From contig NZ_JAOEGC010000001.1 in NCBI RefSeq assembly GCF_031801495.1, forward strand, positions 1,860,001 to 1,924,000: a stretch of 64,000 nt of DNA, given 5' to 3'. Below the pieces are notes generated by a model. That model had not been told where the DNA came from. It saw only the letters and a list, made by a program, of their open reading frames with translations, and did no database searches. Below, in pieces: positions 42,352 through 50,943 of the stretch. The translations under genes were made by a program, and so were the position numbers. This stretch comes from Agrobacterium tumefaciens_K (lineage in GTDB: Bacteria > Pseudomonadota > Alphaproteobacteria > Rhizobiales > Rhizobiaceae). How positions within the stretch are numbered: the stretch's first letter is position 1; each line of letters opens with the position of its first letter.

Positions 42352-42370
42352 ATTGATACATCATTGATTT
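42352..42370 (+). promoter_or_regulatory. Probable SmoD operator, copy 2 (smoD-smoC intergenic)
   Basis: ATTGATACATCATTGATTT lies 26 bp upstream of smoD and 55 bp upstream of smoC. It matches the copy before smoE at 17 of 19 positions, differing only in the central two bases. Confidence 0.65.
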
Positions 42371-42425
42371 ACATATTTCTTGATGTTATGCAAGAAAAAC
42401 GAGAGCGGCATTGAGGAGGAAATGA

Positions 42426-43583
42426 ATGACCGTCGTACCCGTAACATCCGCTGATCTCGATGCTGCCGAGGTTTCCTGGTTTTCGGCGCTATGCTCCGAT
42501 GACTATGCTTATCTCGGTGTGCCGGATGGTAGTCTGCGTTCGAGCTGGGATCATTGTTCGGACATTGTGAAAAAAGCGGAGGAGCTCGGTTTTCGCAACA
42601 TTCTTTGCCCGTCATCCTATCAGGTGGGGCAGGACACGCTGAGTTTCGTGGCGGGCTGTGCGCCAATCAGCGATCGCATCAATTTTCTTGCCGCTATCCG
42701 TTGCGGAGAGATGCAGCCGATCATGCTGGCGCGTACGGTAGCGACCCTCGATCACATGTTGAAGGGACGTCTGACGCTCAATGTCATCAGCTCGGATTTT
42801 CCCGGCGAGGTGGCCGACAGCGCCTATCGCTACAAGCGTAGCCATGAGGTTGTGCAAATCCTTCGTCAGGCATGGACACGCGACACCATCGATCATGACG
42901 GTGAAATCTACCAGTTCCGTGGCGTCTCTACAGAGCCTGCCAGACCCTACCAGCAGAATGGCGGCCCGCTTCTTTACTTCGGCGGTTACTCGCCGGACGC
43001 GTTGGAGCTTTGCGGTGCGCAATGCGACGTCTACCTGATGTGGCCGGAAACAAAGGATCAGCTGGCGGACCGCATGCGTGCCGCCCATGCCCACGCCGAA
43101 GCCCATGGCCGTACGCTGGATTATGGCCTGCGTGTCCACATGATCGTGCGCGACACGGAAAAGGAAGCCCGCGAATACGCAGATCATCTCGTCTCGAAGC
43201 TGGATGACGAATACGGGCAGCTCATTCGCAACCGTGCCCATGACAGCGGCTCGCTTGGCGTTTCGCATCAGGCGCGTGCCCGCGAACTGGCCGACAAGTT
43301 CGGTTATGTCGAGCCCAATCTCTGGACCGGCATCGGCCGCGCCCGTTCCGGCTGCGGCGCCGCGCTCGTCGGCTCCACCGATCAGGTGCTTTCGACCCTC
43401 GAGGAATATCAGAAAATGGGCATTCGTGCCTTCATCCTGTCCGGGTACCCGCATCTTGACGAGGCCGAACACTTCGGCACCAAGGTTCTCCCACAAATGA
43501 AAACCTGCTCTCTGCCGCATGCTTACGGCAGGGTGCCCAATGAAACGCCGGCCACGCCGCTCGGCAACGGGAAACGTCACTGA
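42426..43583 (+). CDS. smoC: Sulfoquinovose monooxygenase SmoC (LLM flavin-dependent)
   Basis: A 385-residue luciferase-like monooxygenase of the SsuD (alkanesulfonate monooxygenase) branch. With FMNH2 and O2 it converts SQ to 6-oxo-glucose and sulfite. The ATG at 42426 follows GAGGAGGA. SsuD-like segments: RTVATLDHMLKGRLTLNVIS, LLYFGGYSPDAL, and LRVHMIVRDT with Arg236/His238 at the positions of the SsuD catalytic Arg and His. The loop NLWTGIGRARSGCGAALVGS follows. It is divergent from smoD and begins the smoC-smoB-smoA message; its stop overlaps the smoB ATG. Confidence 0.94.
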   Translation: MTVVPVTSADLDAAEVSWFSALCSDDYAYLGVPDGSLRSSWDHCSDIVKKAEELGFRNILCPSSYQVGQDTLSFVAGCAPISDRINFLAAIRCGEMQPIMLARTVATLDHMLKGRLTLNVISSDFPGEVADSAYRYKRSHEVVQILRQAWTRDTIDHDGEIYQFRGVSTEPARPYQQNGGPLLYFGGYSPDALELCGAQCDVYLMWPETKDQLADRMRAAHAHAEAHGRTLDYGLRVHMIVRDTEKEAREYADHLVSKLDDEYGQLIRNRAHDSGSLGVSHQARARELADKFGYVEPNLWTGIGRARSGCGAALVGSTDQVLSTLEEYQKMGIRAFILSGYPHLDEAEHFGTKVLPQMKTCSLPHAYGRVPNETPATPLGNGKRH

Positions 43584-44476
43584 TGGAACGCATTGCTCTT
43601 TCTGAAACACTGGAACTCAGCCGCATCGTTTACGGCATGTGGCGTATCGGTGATGACACGGATACCTCGCCGGCCCTTGTGCAGGCCAAGATCGAAGCCT
43701 GCCTCGCGCAAGGCATCACAACGATGGATCAGGCCGACATCTACGGTGGATACACGGCGGAAGCCATTCTCGGTCGCGGGCTGAAGGCAGCGCCCTCCCT
43801 ACGCGACAAGATCGAGATCGTGACCAAATGCGGTATCGTCGCTCCGGCGGGACGGCACTCCGCCGCTCGCGTCAAGCATTACGATACGACCGCCGGTCAC
43901 ATCAACGCCTCGGTCGAGGCATCGCTCCGTGACATGGGAACGGATCACGTCGATCTGCTTCTGATCCACCGTCCCGACCCGCTGATCGATCCGGAAGAAA
44001 CCGGCAAGGCGCTCGATGCATTGGTGGCATCCGGCAAGGTGAAGGCCGTCGGCGTTTCCAATTTCCGCCCGTGGGATTTTTCCCTGCTGCAGTCCTTCAT
44101 GGAAAACAGGCTCGTCACGAACCAGATCGAAATGAGCCTTATTGCGACCGATTGCTTCACCAACGGTGATCTGGCTTTCCTGCAGGAAAAACGCGTTTCG
44201 CCGATGGCATGGTCGCCACTCGGTGGTGGCTCGCTGTTTTCCGGTGCGCATGGTGCGACCATGGCCGCGCTGCAGCACATAGCGAAGGAACAGGGCGTCG
44301 ATGCAACCGCCGTCGCTATCGCGTGGCTTTTACGCCATCCGGCGAAGATCGTGCCGGTCCTTGGAACGAACAATCTGACGCGCATTGCTGCCGCGTCTGA
44401 CGCCATGCGTGTCACGCTGGATCGTCAGACCTGGTTTGAACTCTATACTCTTGCAACCGGACGCGAGGTGCCGTGA
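43583..44476 (+). CDS. smoB: NADPH-dependent 6-oxo-glucose reductase SmoB (aldo-keto reductase)
   Basis: A 297-residue aldo-keto reductase that reduces 6-oxo-glucose, the product of SmoC, to glucose. The AKR tetrad is visible: Asp and Tyr in MDQADIYGGYTAE, Lys in IVTKCGIV and His in LLLIHRPDP. The C-terminal cofactor region is LGTNNLTRIAAASDAM. The start codon overlaps the smoC stop by one base (TGATG), and its own stop overlaps smoA the same way, so the three genes should be translated together. It is the step that returns the sugar to glycolysis or related pathways. Confidence 0.93.
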   Translation: MERIALSETLELSRIVYGMWRIGDDTDTSPALVQAKIEACLAQGITTMDQADIYGGYTAEAILGRGLKAAPSLRDKIEIVTKCGIVAPAGRHSAARVKHYDTTAGHINASVEASLRDMGTDHVDLLLIHRPDPLIDPEETGKALDALVASGKVKAVGVSNFRPWDFSLLQSFMENRLVTNQIEMSLIATDCFTNGDLAFLQEKRVSPMAWSPLGGGSLFSGAHGATMAALQHIAKEQGVDATAVAIAWLLRHPAKIVPVLGTNNLTRIAAASDAMRVTLDRQTWFELYTLATGREVP

Positions 44477-45000
44477 TGACAATGGCAGAAGCAGTCAACA
44501 TGCCGAATGAACATGTTTTCGTCCCGGGTGGCGAAAACAGCCGCAGTTTTCGCAATGCGCTTGGCGCATTCACCACGGGCGTGACGGTCGTGACTGCCAC
44601 GACCCCGGATGGCCCGATTGGCATGACGGTGAACAGTTTTGCGTCCGTCTCCCTCGATCCGCCGCTGGTGCTGTGGTCCCCGGCCAAAAGCTCGTCGCGT
44701 CATAGCGCCTTTAACGATGCGACGCATTTCGCCATCCACGTGCTGAGCGCGGATCAGGACGCACTGTCCATCCGCTTCGTCAAGAACGGTCGTGCCTTTG
44801 AGGATCTGGCGTGGGAACTGAACGCCGAGGGCGTCCCCGTCATCCCGGGCACGCTGGCGCGGTTCGAATGCCGCCGCGCGGTTGCACATGATGGCGGTGA
44901 TCACACCATCATCATCGGTGAGGTGCTACGCGCCGCTCACCGGGATGGCGATCCTCTTTGCTTCTCCGGCGGCACGTTCGGCCGGTTTTCAAAGCAGTAA
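44476..45000 (+). CDS. smoA: Flavin (FMN) reductase SmoA
   Basis: A 174-residue flavin reductase of the HpaC/ActVB family. It supplies FMNH2 from NAD(P)H to SmoC. Family motifs: FRNALGAFTTGVTVVTATT, GMTVNSFASVSLDPPLVLW and the late HTIIIGEVLRAAHRDGDPL. I use the ATG at 44476 that overlaps the smoB stop; a GTG one codon earlier is also open. It is the last gene of smoC-smoB-smoA and ends 45 bp before the convergent RND pump gene. Confidence 0.92.
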   Translation: MTMAEAVNMPNEHVFVPGGENSRSFRNALGAFTTGVTVVTATTPDGPIGMTVNSFASVSLDPPLVLWSPAKSSSRHSAFNDATHFAIHVLSADQDALSIRFVKNGRAFEDLAWELNAEGVPVIPGTLARFECRRAVAHDGGDHTIIIGEVLRAAHRDGDPLCFSGGTFGRFSKQ

Positions 45001-45045
45001 GCGCCCGAAAACCTCCCAGCCGACCGTCGTCGTCTGCTCACCGGA

Positions 45046-48000
45046 TCAGGCGGCGACGGTTTCGGGGCGTTCCGGCAGCTTCGGCTTTTTAGGCTCATCG
45101 GAGTGTTCGTCTGTCTTGTGACCTGAGAACATCCGCTTGAGGAAACCGCCGAAACGGTCCATCTCCACGAAAATCACCGGGGTGATGAACAGCGTCAGCA
45201 ACTGCGAGACAACCAGTCCGCCGACGACCGCCACCCCGAGCGGCTGACGCAACTCCGAGCTTGCGCCGGAACCAAGGGCAATCGGGAGTGCGCCCAGAAG
45301 GGCGCAGAATGTGGTCATCATGATTGGCCGGAACCGTCTGACGCAGGCTTCGTGAATGGCGCGGGCCGCAGGCTCTCTCTTTTCTCGGATCAGTTCCACC
45401 GCCACGTCGATCATCATGATGGCGTTCTTCTTGACGATGCCGATCAACATCAGAAGACCGATCAGGGCGATGATCGAGAAATCCATGCCCATCACCTTCA
45501 GCGCCACCAGCGCGCCGAACGCCGCTGCCGGAAGGCCGGACAAGATCGTCAGCGGGTGGATGAAGCTCTCGTAGAGCACGCCGAGAACGACATAGATCGT
45601 CAGCACCGCGGCCAGAATGAGAATGCCGGTATTGTCCTGGCTCTGCTGGAAGATCGCCGCCGTACCGCCGTAGCTGGTGAACACGTCCTGCGGCAGACCG
45701 ATGCTGGTCTTGATCTGGTCGATCTGCTTCGTCGCATCGGACAAGGCTGTACCGTCCGGCAGGTTGAACGAAATCGTCGTGGAAACGAGCTGGCCGGTCT
45801 GGTTGATGGTCACGGGTGCCTGCGTGCGGGTGAGGCTTGCGAAGTTGGAAAGCGGAACCAGAACACCCGACTTTGCCGAGAGAACGTTGATGTCGCTCAG
45901 GACGTCGTCGTTCCAAGGTTTCGATCTGTCGAACTCGACGATCACGTCATAGCTGTCGCCGGTCGACTGGATCTGTGCCGCCGTGTAGCCGCCGAACGAC
46001 ATTTCCAGCGTCTTGCGGAGCTGGTCGTTGGTGATGCCGAAGGCAGCGGCTTTTTCCGTATCGACCGAGATCGTCGCGGCGATTGCGCCATTCTGGGCAT
46101 CGGAGGTCACGGCGGTGAAGGTGCGGTCGCGGCGCATGGCGGCCATCAGCTTGCTCGACCATTCGTTCGTGGTGGCGGCATTCAGCCCCTGCACGACCAG
46201 CTGGTACTGGCTGGCGGAGCTGCGGCCGCCGAAACGCAGGCTCTGCTGCGGATTGATATAGGTGCGGATGCCCGCGACTTTCGATGTTGCCTGCCCAAGT
46301 TCGGCGAGCACCTTGTTGAGCGGAGCGCGCTCCTCCTTGGGTTTCAGTTCCACGAACATCGAGCCGTTGTTCAGCGGATTGCGGGAATTGCCGCCGACGA
46401 TGGAGGTGACGTGCACCACGGCCGGATTTTTGCGGATCGCATCTGCTACCTGTGCCTGAAGATCGCGCATTGCGGAATAGGAGATATCCTCGCGTGCCTG
46501 TGTCGAGACGGAAAGGCGCCCGATGTCCTCCTGCGGGAAGAAACTTGAGGGCAGCGTTTCGAACAGGATTGCCGAGGCGGCGATCGATGCGAGAAACGAG
46601 GCCATGACGATACCGCGATGGGAAAGGCACCAGCCGACGGCTTTGCCATAACCACGCAGGGTTTTGTCGAACCCCGCATCGAACCACCGGATAATCGCCG
46701 GCGGTCTGGAGGTGTGGCCGGAAAGCCGTGAGGCAAGCATCGGCGTTACTGTCAGGGATACCAGCGCCGAGGCCATGATGGCGAGGGTCACGACCATGCC
46801 GAATTCGTTGAACAACCGCCCGATGACACCGCCCATCAACAGGATGGGGATGAAGACGGCAACCAGCGAGACGGACATGGAAAGAATGGTGCCGCTGACT
46901 TCCGCCGCGCCCTGCAATGCCGCCTCGCGCATGGGCAGGCCTTCTTCGTGCAGTCGCAGGATGTTTTCCAGCATGACGATTGCGTCATCCACCACGAGGC
47001 CGACGGATAACGTCAGCCCGAGCAGCGATATATTGTCTATGCTGTAGCCGAGCACATACATCGCGCCGAACGCGGTAATCAGCGACAATGGCACGGCGAG
47101 GCCCGGAATGATCGTGGCCGTCAGATGGCCGGTGAAAAGGTAGATGACCGCAACGACGAGGCCGATGGTCAGGTAAAGCGTGAACTGAACGTCCGAGATC
47201 GCATCCTTGATCGCGGTCGATGCGTCGTTCATGACGTTGATGTTGACCGATGGTGGCAGTTGCTGGCGAAGCGTCGGCAGTTTTGCCTTGATGGCATCCA
47301 CCACGTCGACGGTATTCGCATCCGGCTGGCGTTGCACGGCGAGAATGATCGCCTGCTGGCCGTCGAACCAGCTTCCCGCATCGGTGTTGGCGACGCTGTC
47401 GGTCACGGTTGCGACATCGCCGAGATGGATCGGTGCGCCGTTGTGGGTTGCGATCACCAGCGAGCGGAATGCCGCCGCGTCAGTGCGCTGGGTATCGGCC
47501 TGGATCGTCAGGCGCTGGTTATCGTTCTGCAGCGCGCCGACGGGCGCCTGATTGTTTGCCTGGCTGATGGCGGTCGTGACGGTATCGACGCCCAGACCGC
47601 GAGCCTGAAGTTCCGCGGGGTCGAGGCCGACCCGGACGGCATAGGTCTGCGCGCCATAGATGGAGACCTGCGCAACGCCGGAAATCGTCGAAAGAAGCGG
47701 CGAGATGATGTTTTCTGCGATCTCGTCCACCTTGCTGGTGGGCATTTCCTTGCTGTTGACCGCAAGCAGAAGGACCGGCGCATCGGCCGGGTTCGTCTTG
47801 CGATAGCTTGGCGTTGTCGTCATGTTGCTCGGCAATTGCCGTTGCGCGCGGGAAATGGCGGCCTGCACATCGGCAGCGGCGGCGTCTATGTCGCGGTTCA
47901 GGTCGAACTGCAGTACGATGGAGCTGTTGCCAAGGGTGTTGCTGGCGCTGATTTCACTGACGCCGGGAATGGTTTCGAACTGCTTGACCAGCGGCGTCGT

Positions 48001-48186
48001 CACCGAGGTCGCCATTGTTTCAGGCGAGGCACCGGTAAGTGACGATGAGACGCTGATGGTCGGGAAATCGACCTTCGGCAAGGCGGCGACGGGAAGAAGC
48101 CGGAAACCGGCAAGCCCTGCAAGCACGAGGCCGATGGCGAGCAGGGTGGTTGCGACGGGGCGATTGATGCAGAAACTCGGGATCAT
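45046..48186 (-). CDS. RND-family multidrug efflux transporter (inner-membrane pump)
   Basis: A 1046-residue HAE1/MdtB-type RND pump. The ATG at 48186 (MIPSFCINRPVATTLLAIGL) overlaps the MFP stop in ATGA. Large periplasmic loops follow helices 1 and 7. The proton-relay region in helix 4 shows LSVGLVVDDAIVMLENI, and the helix-6 proline-rich block is TVTPMLASRLSG. FFPQEDIGRLSVSTQAREDIS opens the second half. The C-terminal tail is Lys/Pro/Glu-rich. It should work with the membrane-fusion protein encoded just upstream and an outer-membrane channel encoded elsewhere. The substrate is unknown. Confidence 0.94.
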   Translation of the reverse strand: MIPSFCINRPVATTLLAIGLVLAGLAGFRLLPVAALPKVDFPTISVSSSLTGASPETMATSVTTPLVKQFETIPGVSEISASNTLGNSSIVLQFDLNRDIDAAAADVQAAISRAQRQLPSNMTTTPSYRKTNPADAPVLLLAVNSKEMPTSKVDEIAENIISPLLSTISGVAQVSIYGAQTYAVRVGLDPAELQARGLGVDTVTTAISQANNQAPVGALQNDNQRLTIQADTQRTDAAAFRSLVIATHNGAPIHLGDVATVTDSVANTDAGSWFDGQQAIILAVQRQPDANTVDVVDAIKAKLPTLRQQLPPSVNINVMNDASTAIKDAISDVQFTLYLTIGLVVAVIYLFTGHLTATIIPGLAVPLSLITAFGAMYVLGYSIDNISLLGLTLSVGLVVDDAIVMLENILRLHEEGLPMREAALQGAAEVSGTILSMSVSLVAVFIPILLMGGVIGRLFNEFGMVVTLAIMASALVSLTVTPMLASRLSGHTSRPPAIIRWFDAGFDKTLRGYGKAVGWCLSHRGIVMASFLASIAASAILFETLPSSFFPQEDIGRLSVSTQAREDISYSAMRDLQAQVADAIRKNPAVVHVTSIVGGNSRNPLNNGSMFVELKPKEERAPLNKVLAELGQATSKVAGIRTYINPQQSLRFGGRSSASQYQLVVQGLNAATTNEWSSKLMAAMRRDRTFTAVTSDAQNGAIAATISVDTEKAAAFGITNDQLRKTLEMSFGGYTAAQIQSTGDSYDVIVEFDRSKPWNDDVLSDINVLSAKSGVLVPLSNFASLTRTQAPVTINQTGQLVSTTISFNLPDGTALSDATKQIDQIKTSIGLPQDVFTSYGGTAAIFQQSQDNTGILILAAVLTIYVVLGVLYESFIHPLTILSGLPAAAFGALVALKVMGMDFSIIALIGLLMLIGIVKKNAIMMIDVAVELIREKREPAARAIHEACVRRFRPIMMTTFCALLGALPIALGSGASSELRQPLGVAVVGGLVVSQLLTLFITPVIFVEMDRFGGFLKRMFSGHKTDEHSDEPKKPKLPERPETVAA

Positions 48187-49511
48187 TGTCCTGCCGCCCT
48201 GTCCCACGCCGCATTGTCGGCCAGCTTGCCATCCGTGTTGCTATTGCCGGAGAACTGCTCCATGACAAACTGGCCGTCCGTCAGTTCCGACTGGCCTTCG
48301 ATAATCACATGCTCTCCGCCCGTAAGGCCGTTGGCGATGGCTGTCAGATCGCCGTTCGAGCGCGCCACCTGCACATCCGTCATGTGGACGTGGTGGCTGT
48401 CATCGACGGTATAGACGAAGTTGCCTTTCGGGCCGGGGCGCACGGCCACGGTCGGCAGCACGATCATCTCATCGCTGGACGTGAAATGCGTGGTGACGTT
48501 GACGGATTGACCAGGCCAGAGAAGGCCGCGATCGTTCTTGAACTCGGCTTTTGCCAGAACGGTGCCGGAGTTCTGGTCGACCGTATTGTCGTAAAAGCGC
48601 AAGAACCCGTGCATGGCTTCTCCGCCTGTCGCAGCCGGGTCGACATCCACGGCCGTATCTTTCCGAATGCCTTCGCGCAGTTCGGGCAGATAACGTTGCG
48701 ACAGGCGGAAACTGACCGAGATGGGATCGTATTTCGTGATCGTCACGACATTGACGCCGGCGCTCAGATAGGCACCGGGGCTGACACTGATGTCCCCGAG
48801 CCTGCCATCGAAAGGTGCGCGGATTTCCATATGCTCGAGAGATACCTGATCGGCGGCAAGCGTGGCCTGATCGGCGTCGATCTTCGCATTGGCGGATTCG
48901 CGCGCCGCACGTGCCTGATCGAGAACCTGCTGTGACTCAGCGCTTTGCTTGACGAGATTGTCGGCGCGTTGCAGGGCTGCCTCTGCCTGTTCGAGGGTGG
49001 CCTGATCGGCAGCGATGTTGGCCTTGTCCTTCTCGACGGCCGCGATTGCGATACGGTCGTCCATTTTCAGGATCAGGTCGCCAGCCTTGATGTGCTGGCC
49101 ATCCCGTGCTGCGATCTGCGTGACGAGGCCAGTCACGATGGGAGCGATGTTGGTGGTGTCAGCCGCGACGGCCCAGCCGGTTGCCGTTGCGTCCATCGGC
49201 AGGGTCGCCTTGCTGGCCGCGATTGTGCTGACGTTGGGTGGCCCGCCATTGCGGCGACCGCCGCCTTGTCTCTGGCCACCATCCTGCCGTTGCCCGGTCT
49301 GCTGCCCACCTTGACCGTCCGCAGCCACTTGCGGTTTCGCATCGCCTCCACTTTCCCGGGTGGCGGCCTGTTGCTGCGGCGGGGTGATGAACTGCGAGAG
49401 ATAGGGAACCTGCTCCAGAGGTAGCCTGTCCCTGAAAAGCCATCCTGCGCCAGCAATGATGGCGACGACGCATACACTGGTCCAGAACCGTTTCATCTGG
49501 TCAATCCGCAT
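48183..49511 (-). CDS. RND efflux membrane-fusion (adaptor) protein
   Basis: A 442-residue periplasmic adaptor. One N-terminal membrane anchor (WTSVCVVAIIAGAGWLF) is followed by an unusual Gln/Gly/Arg-rich low-complexity stretch (about 45-92). Then come the lipoyl half-motifs (IVTGLVTQIAARDGQHIKAG and IRAPFDGRLGDISVSPGAYL), an alpha-hairpin coiled coil (about 150-215), and beta-barrel domains. It is MdtA-like. The first Met at 49511 and a second at 49496 are both possible starts. It is encoded upstream of the pump with a 4-nt overlap. Confidence 0.9.
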   Translation of the reverse strand: MRIDQMKRFWTSVCVVAIIAGAGWLFRDRLPLEQVPYLSQFITPPQQQAATRESGGDAKPQVAADGQGGQQTGQRQDGGQRQGGGRRNGGPPNVSTIAASKATLPMDATATGWAVAADTTNIAPIVTGLVTQIAARDGQHIKAGDLILKMDDRIAIAAVEKDKANIAADQATLEQAEAALQRADNLVKQSAESQQVLDQARAARESANAKIDADQATLAADQVSLEHMEIRAPFDGRLGDISVSPGAYLSAGVNVVTITKYDPISVSFRLSQRYLPELREGIRKDTAVDVDPAATGGEAMHGFLRFYDNTVDQNSGTVLAKAEFKNDRGLLWPGQSVNVTTHFTSSDEMIVLPTVAVRPGPKGNFVYTVDDSHHVHMTDVQVARSNGDLTAIANGLTGGEHVIIEGQSELTDGQFVMEQFSGNSNTDGKLADNAAWDRAAGQ

Positions 49512-49681
49512 TCACAGCAGGTCATGCTTCCCGAACATGCGCGGCAAGCCTTGGGAGGCTTGCTCCAAACAAGACACCCAACGGACGGGGAAATCACCTT
49601 AAACTTTTGTAATGGCGGGCGCTGATATGCGTCTGATCGATCTTCGGGACGCTATTCGCGGCAGGCTTATGCAATAAATGA

Positions 49682-50350
49682 TCAGACCTGTTTCTGATTT
49701 ATGTGAAAATTTGCGGGGGCGTTGGTTCCGGGGATATCCGACACAGCGAAGGGTATTCGATAGCCGCGACGCACGCCGTCTTTTTCTGCCAGCTTGCGAT
49801 ACCAGCGCTGCACGTTCGGAAATTCTTCGAGTTCTATTCGGTGGCGCACGAAGCGCGAAACCCAAGGCCAGAGTGCGATATCGGCGATGGAGTAGTTGTC
49901 CGCAACAAACTCCCGGTTCTCGAGATGCTTGTTCAGGGTTGCGTACAGGCGACGTGTATCTCTGGTGAAGCGGTCTTCGGCAAAGGGCGCGCTTCCGGCA
50001 TGGTAGGTCAGGAAATAATGAGCGTAACCAAGCGTCGGGCCGAAATTCGAAGCCTGCCACATCAGCCATTCCATCACCGACAGCCGCCCGGTTGCATCCG
50101 TCGGAAGCAATTTGCCTGCCTTGTCCGCAAGATAGAGCAGGATAGCGTTCGATTCCGTCAGCACCGTTCCATTCTCATTGTCGACAATCGCCGGGATCTT
50201 TCCACCCGGATTGATCTTCAGATAATCCGGTAAAAACTGCTCGCCCTTTTCGATGTCGATGGCATGGGCGCGGTAAGGCAGGCCGAGTTCCTCCAGAGCA
50301 ATCGAAATTTTCAGGCCGTTTGGCGTGATCCAGGTGTAGAGGTCGATCAT
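49682..50350 (-). CDS. Glutathione S-transferase family protein (YfcG/Nu-class-like)
   Basis: A 222-residue GST. The thioredoxin-like N-domain begins MIDLYTWITPNGLKISIALE with Thr/Asn in place of a catalytic Tyr/Ser, as in the YfcG/Nu-class disulfide reductases. NPGGKIPAIVDNENGTVLTESNAIL is the glutathione-binding cis-Pro and Glu-Ser region (split at VDN). The C-terminal helical domain has the N-capping motif YSIADIALWPWVSRF. It is 17 bp downstream of the ArsR gene on the same strand. That link, and the divergent monooxygenase operon, suggest a role in thiol or persulfide handling, which is inference. Confidence 0.87.
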   Translation of the reverse strand: MIDLYTWITPNGLKISIALEELGLPYRAHAIDIEKGEQFLPDYLKINPGGKIPAIVDNENGTVLTESNAILLYLADKAGKLLPTDATGRLSVMEWLMWQASNFGPTLGYAHYFLTYHAGSAPFAEDRFTRDTRRLYATLNKHLENREFVADNYSIADIALWPWVSRFVRHRIELEEFPNVQRWYRKLAEKDGVRRGYRIPFAVSDIPGTNAPANFHINQKQV

Positions 50351-50367
50351 TGTGTCTCGTTGCAGGG

Positions 50368-50733
50368 TCAGTCGAACATCGGTTCGTCCATGGCGAAGTC
50401 CCGGAATGTCTTCTTGCCAGTGACGTCGGAAAGATCCTTGAAGAAACCGCGCAGCGTCAGCACCAGATCGATGATGCGTGGATCGGCAACACGGTAGATC
50501 ACCGCTTTTCCCTCGCGCACGCCTTCGATCACGCCTGCTGCTCGCAGCTCGGCAAGTTGCTGCGATAGTGTGGGCTGCTGTATTCCAAGTTCGAATTCGA
50601 GAGCGGAAACAGAGGCTTCCCGCTCCATGAGATAGCAGACGATCGCCAGACGGTTGGCATTGGCGATGAGTTTCAGAAGATCGCTTGCCTCGCCGACGCT
50701 GCGGCAGATGCGGCTGGAAATCGGTTTTGTCAT
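50368..50733 (-). CDS. ArsR-family regulator, BigR/SqrR-like
   Basis: A 121-residue winged-helix regulator. The recognition region ELGIQQPTLSQQLAELRAAG closely follows the BigR/YgaV pattern (IGxxQPTLSQQL). Cys33 in LAIVCYLME falls where BigR-type persulfide sensors carry their first cysteine. The second, C-terminal sensor cysteine is absent; the only other cysteine is Cys10. It is divergent from a sulfonate-type monooxygenase operon and upstream of a GST. Identical-orientation 17-mers lie 23 bp before this gene and 21 bp before the divergent operon, plausible binding sites. A sulfur-responsive role is an inference. Confidence 0.87.
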   Translation of the reverse strand: MTKPISSRICRSVGEASDLLKLIANANRLAIVCYLMEREASVSALEFELGIQQPTLSQQLAELRAAGVIEGVREGKAVIYRVADPRIIDLVLTLRGFFKDLSDVTGKKTFRDFAMDEPMFD

Positions 50734-50755
50734 AAGAATAGCCGTTTTTTCAGAT

Positions 50756-50772
50756 TATAAAAAAGTAGAATG
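50756..50772 (+). promoter_or_regulatory. 17-mer repeat, copy 1 (before arsR), candidate operator
   Basis: TATAAAAAAGTAGAATG matches the copy at 50906-50922 in 15 of 17 positions. It lies 22 bp upstream of the ArsR start codon. Confidence 0.5.
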
Positions 50773-50905
50773 TGTATCGATTTATTTCAATGTCTTGCCT
50801 TTGGTTTTTGTGGGGCGACGAAGAATTTTTTAAAATCGATAAAAATACTGGATTTCTCTTTCCGTCCGCGCCCGTTCGTCGCCAAAACGTTCCTCGTAAA
50901 CGTTC

Positions 50906-50922
50906 TACAAAAAAGTAGATTG
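50906..50922 (+). promoter_or_regulatory. 17-mer repeat, copy 2 (before the organosulfur operon), candidate operator
   Basis: TACAAAAAAGTAGATTG lies 21 bp upstream of the start at 50944. With one preceding C it forms CTAC/GTAG arms. Spacing to the gene mirrors that of copy 1 before arsR. Confidence 0.5.
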
Positions 50923-50943
50923 ATTGCGAAACGAGGAGTCGAC

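Noticed and set aside
45352..46548. 398-codon plus-strand frame opposite the RND pump
   Set aside because: Shadow of the RND gene with no start signal and no recognisable domain.
50770..50943. N-terminal extension of the binding-fold gene that might supply a signal peptide
   Set aside because: The extension is AT-rich, crosses the operator repeat, contains no hydrophobic signal core of normal shape, and GAGGAG directly precedes the ATG at 50944.
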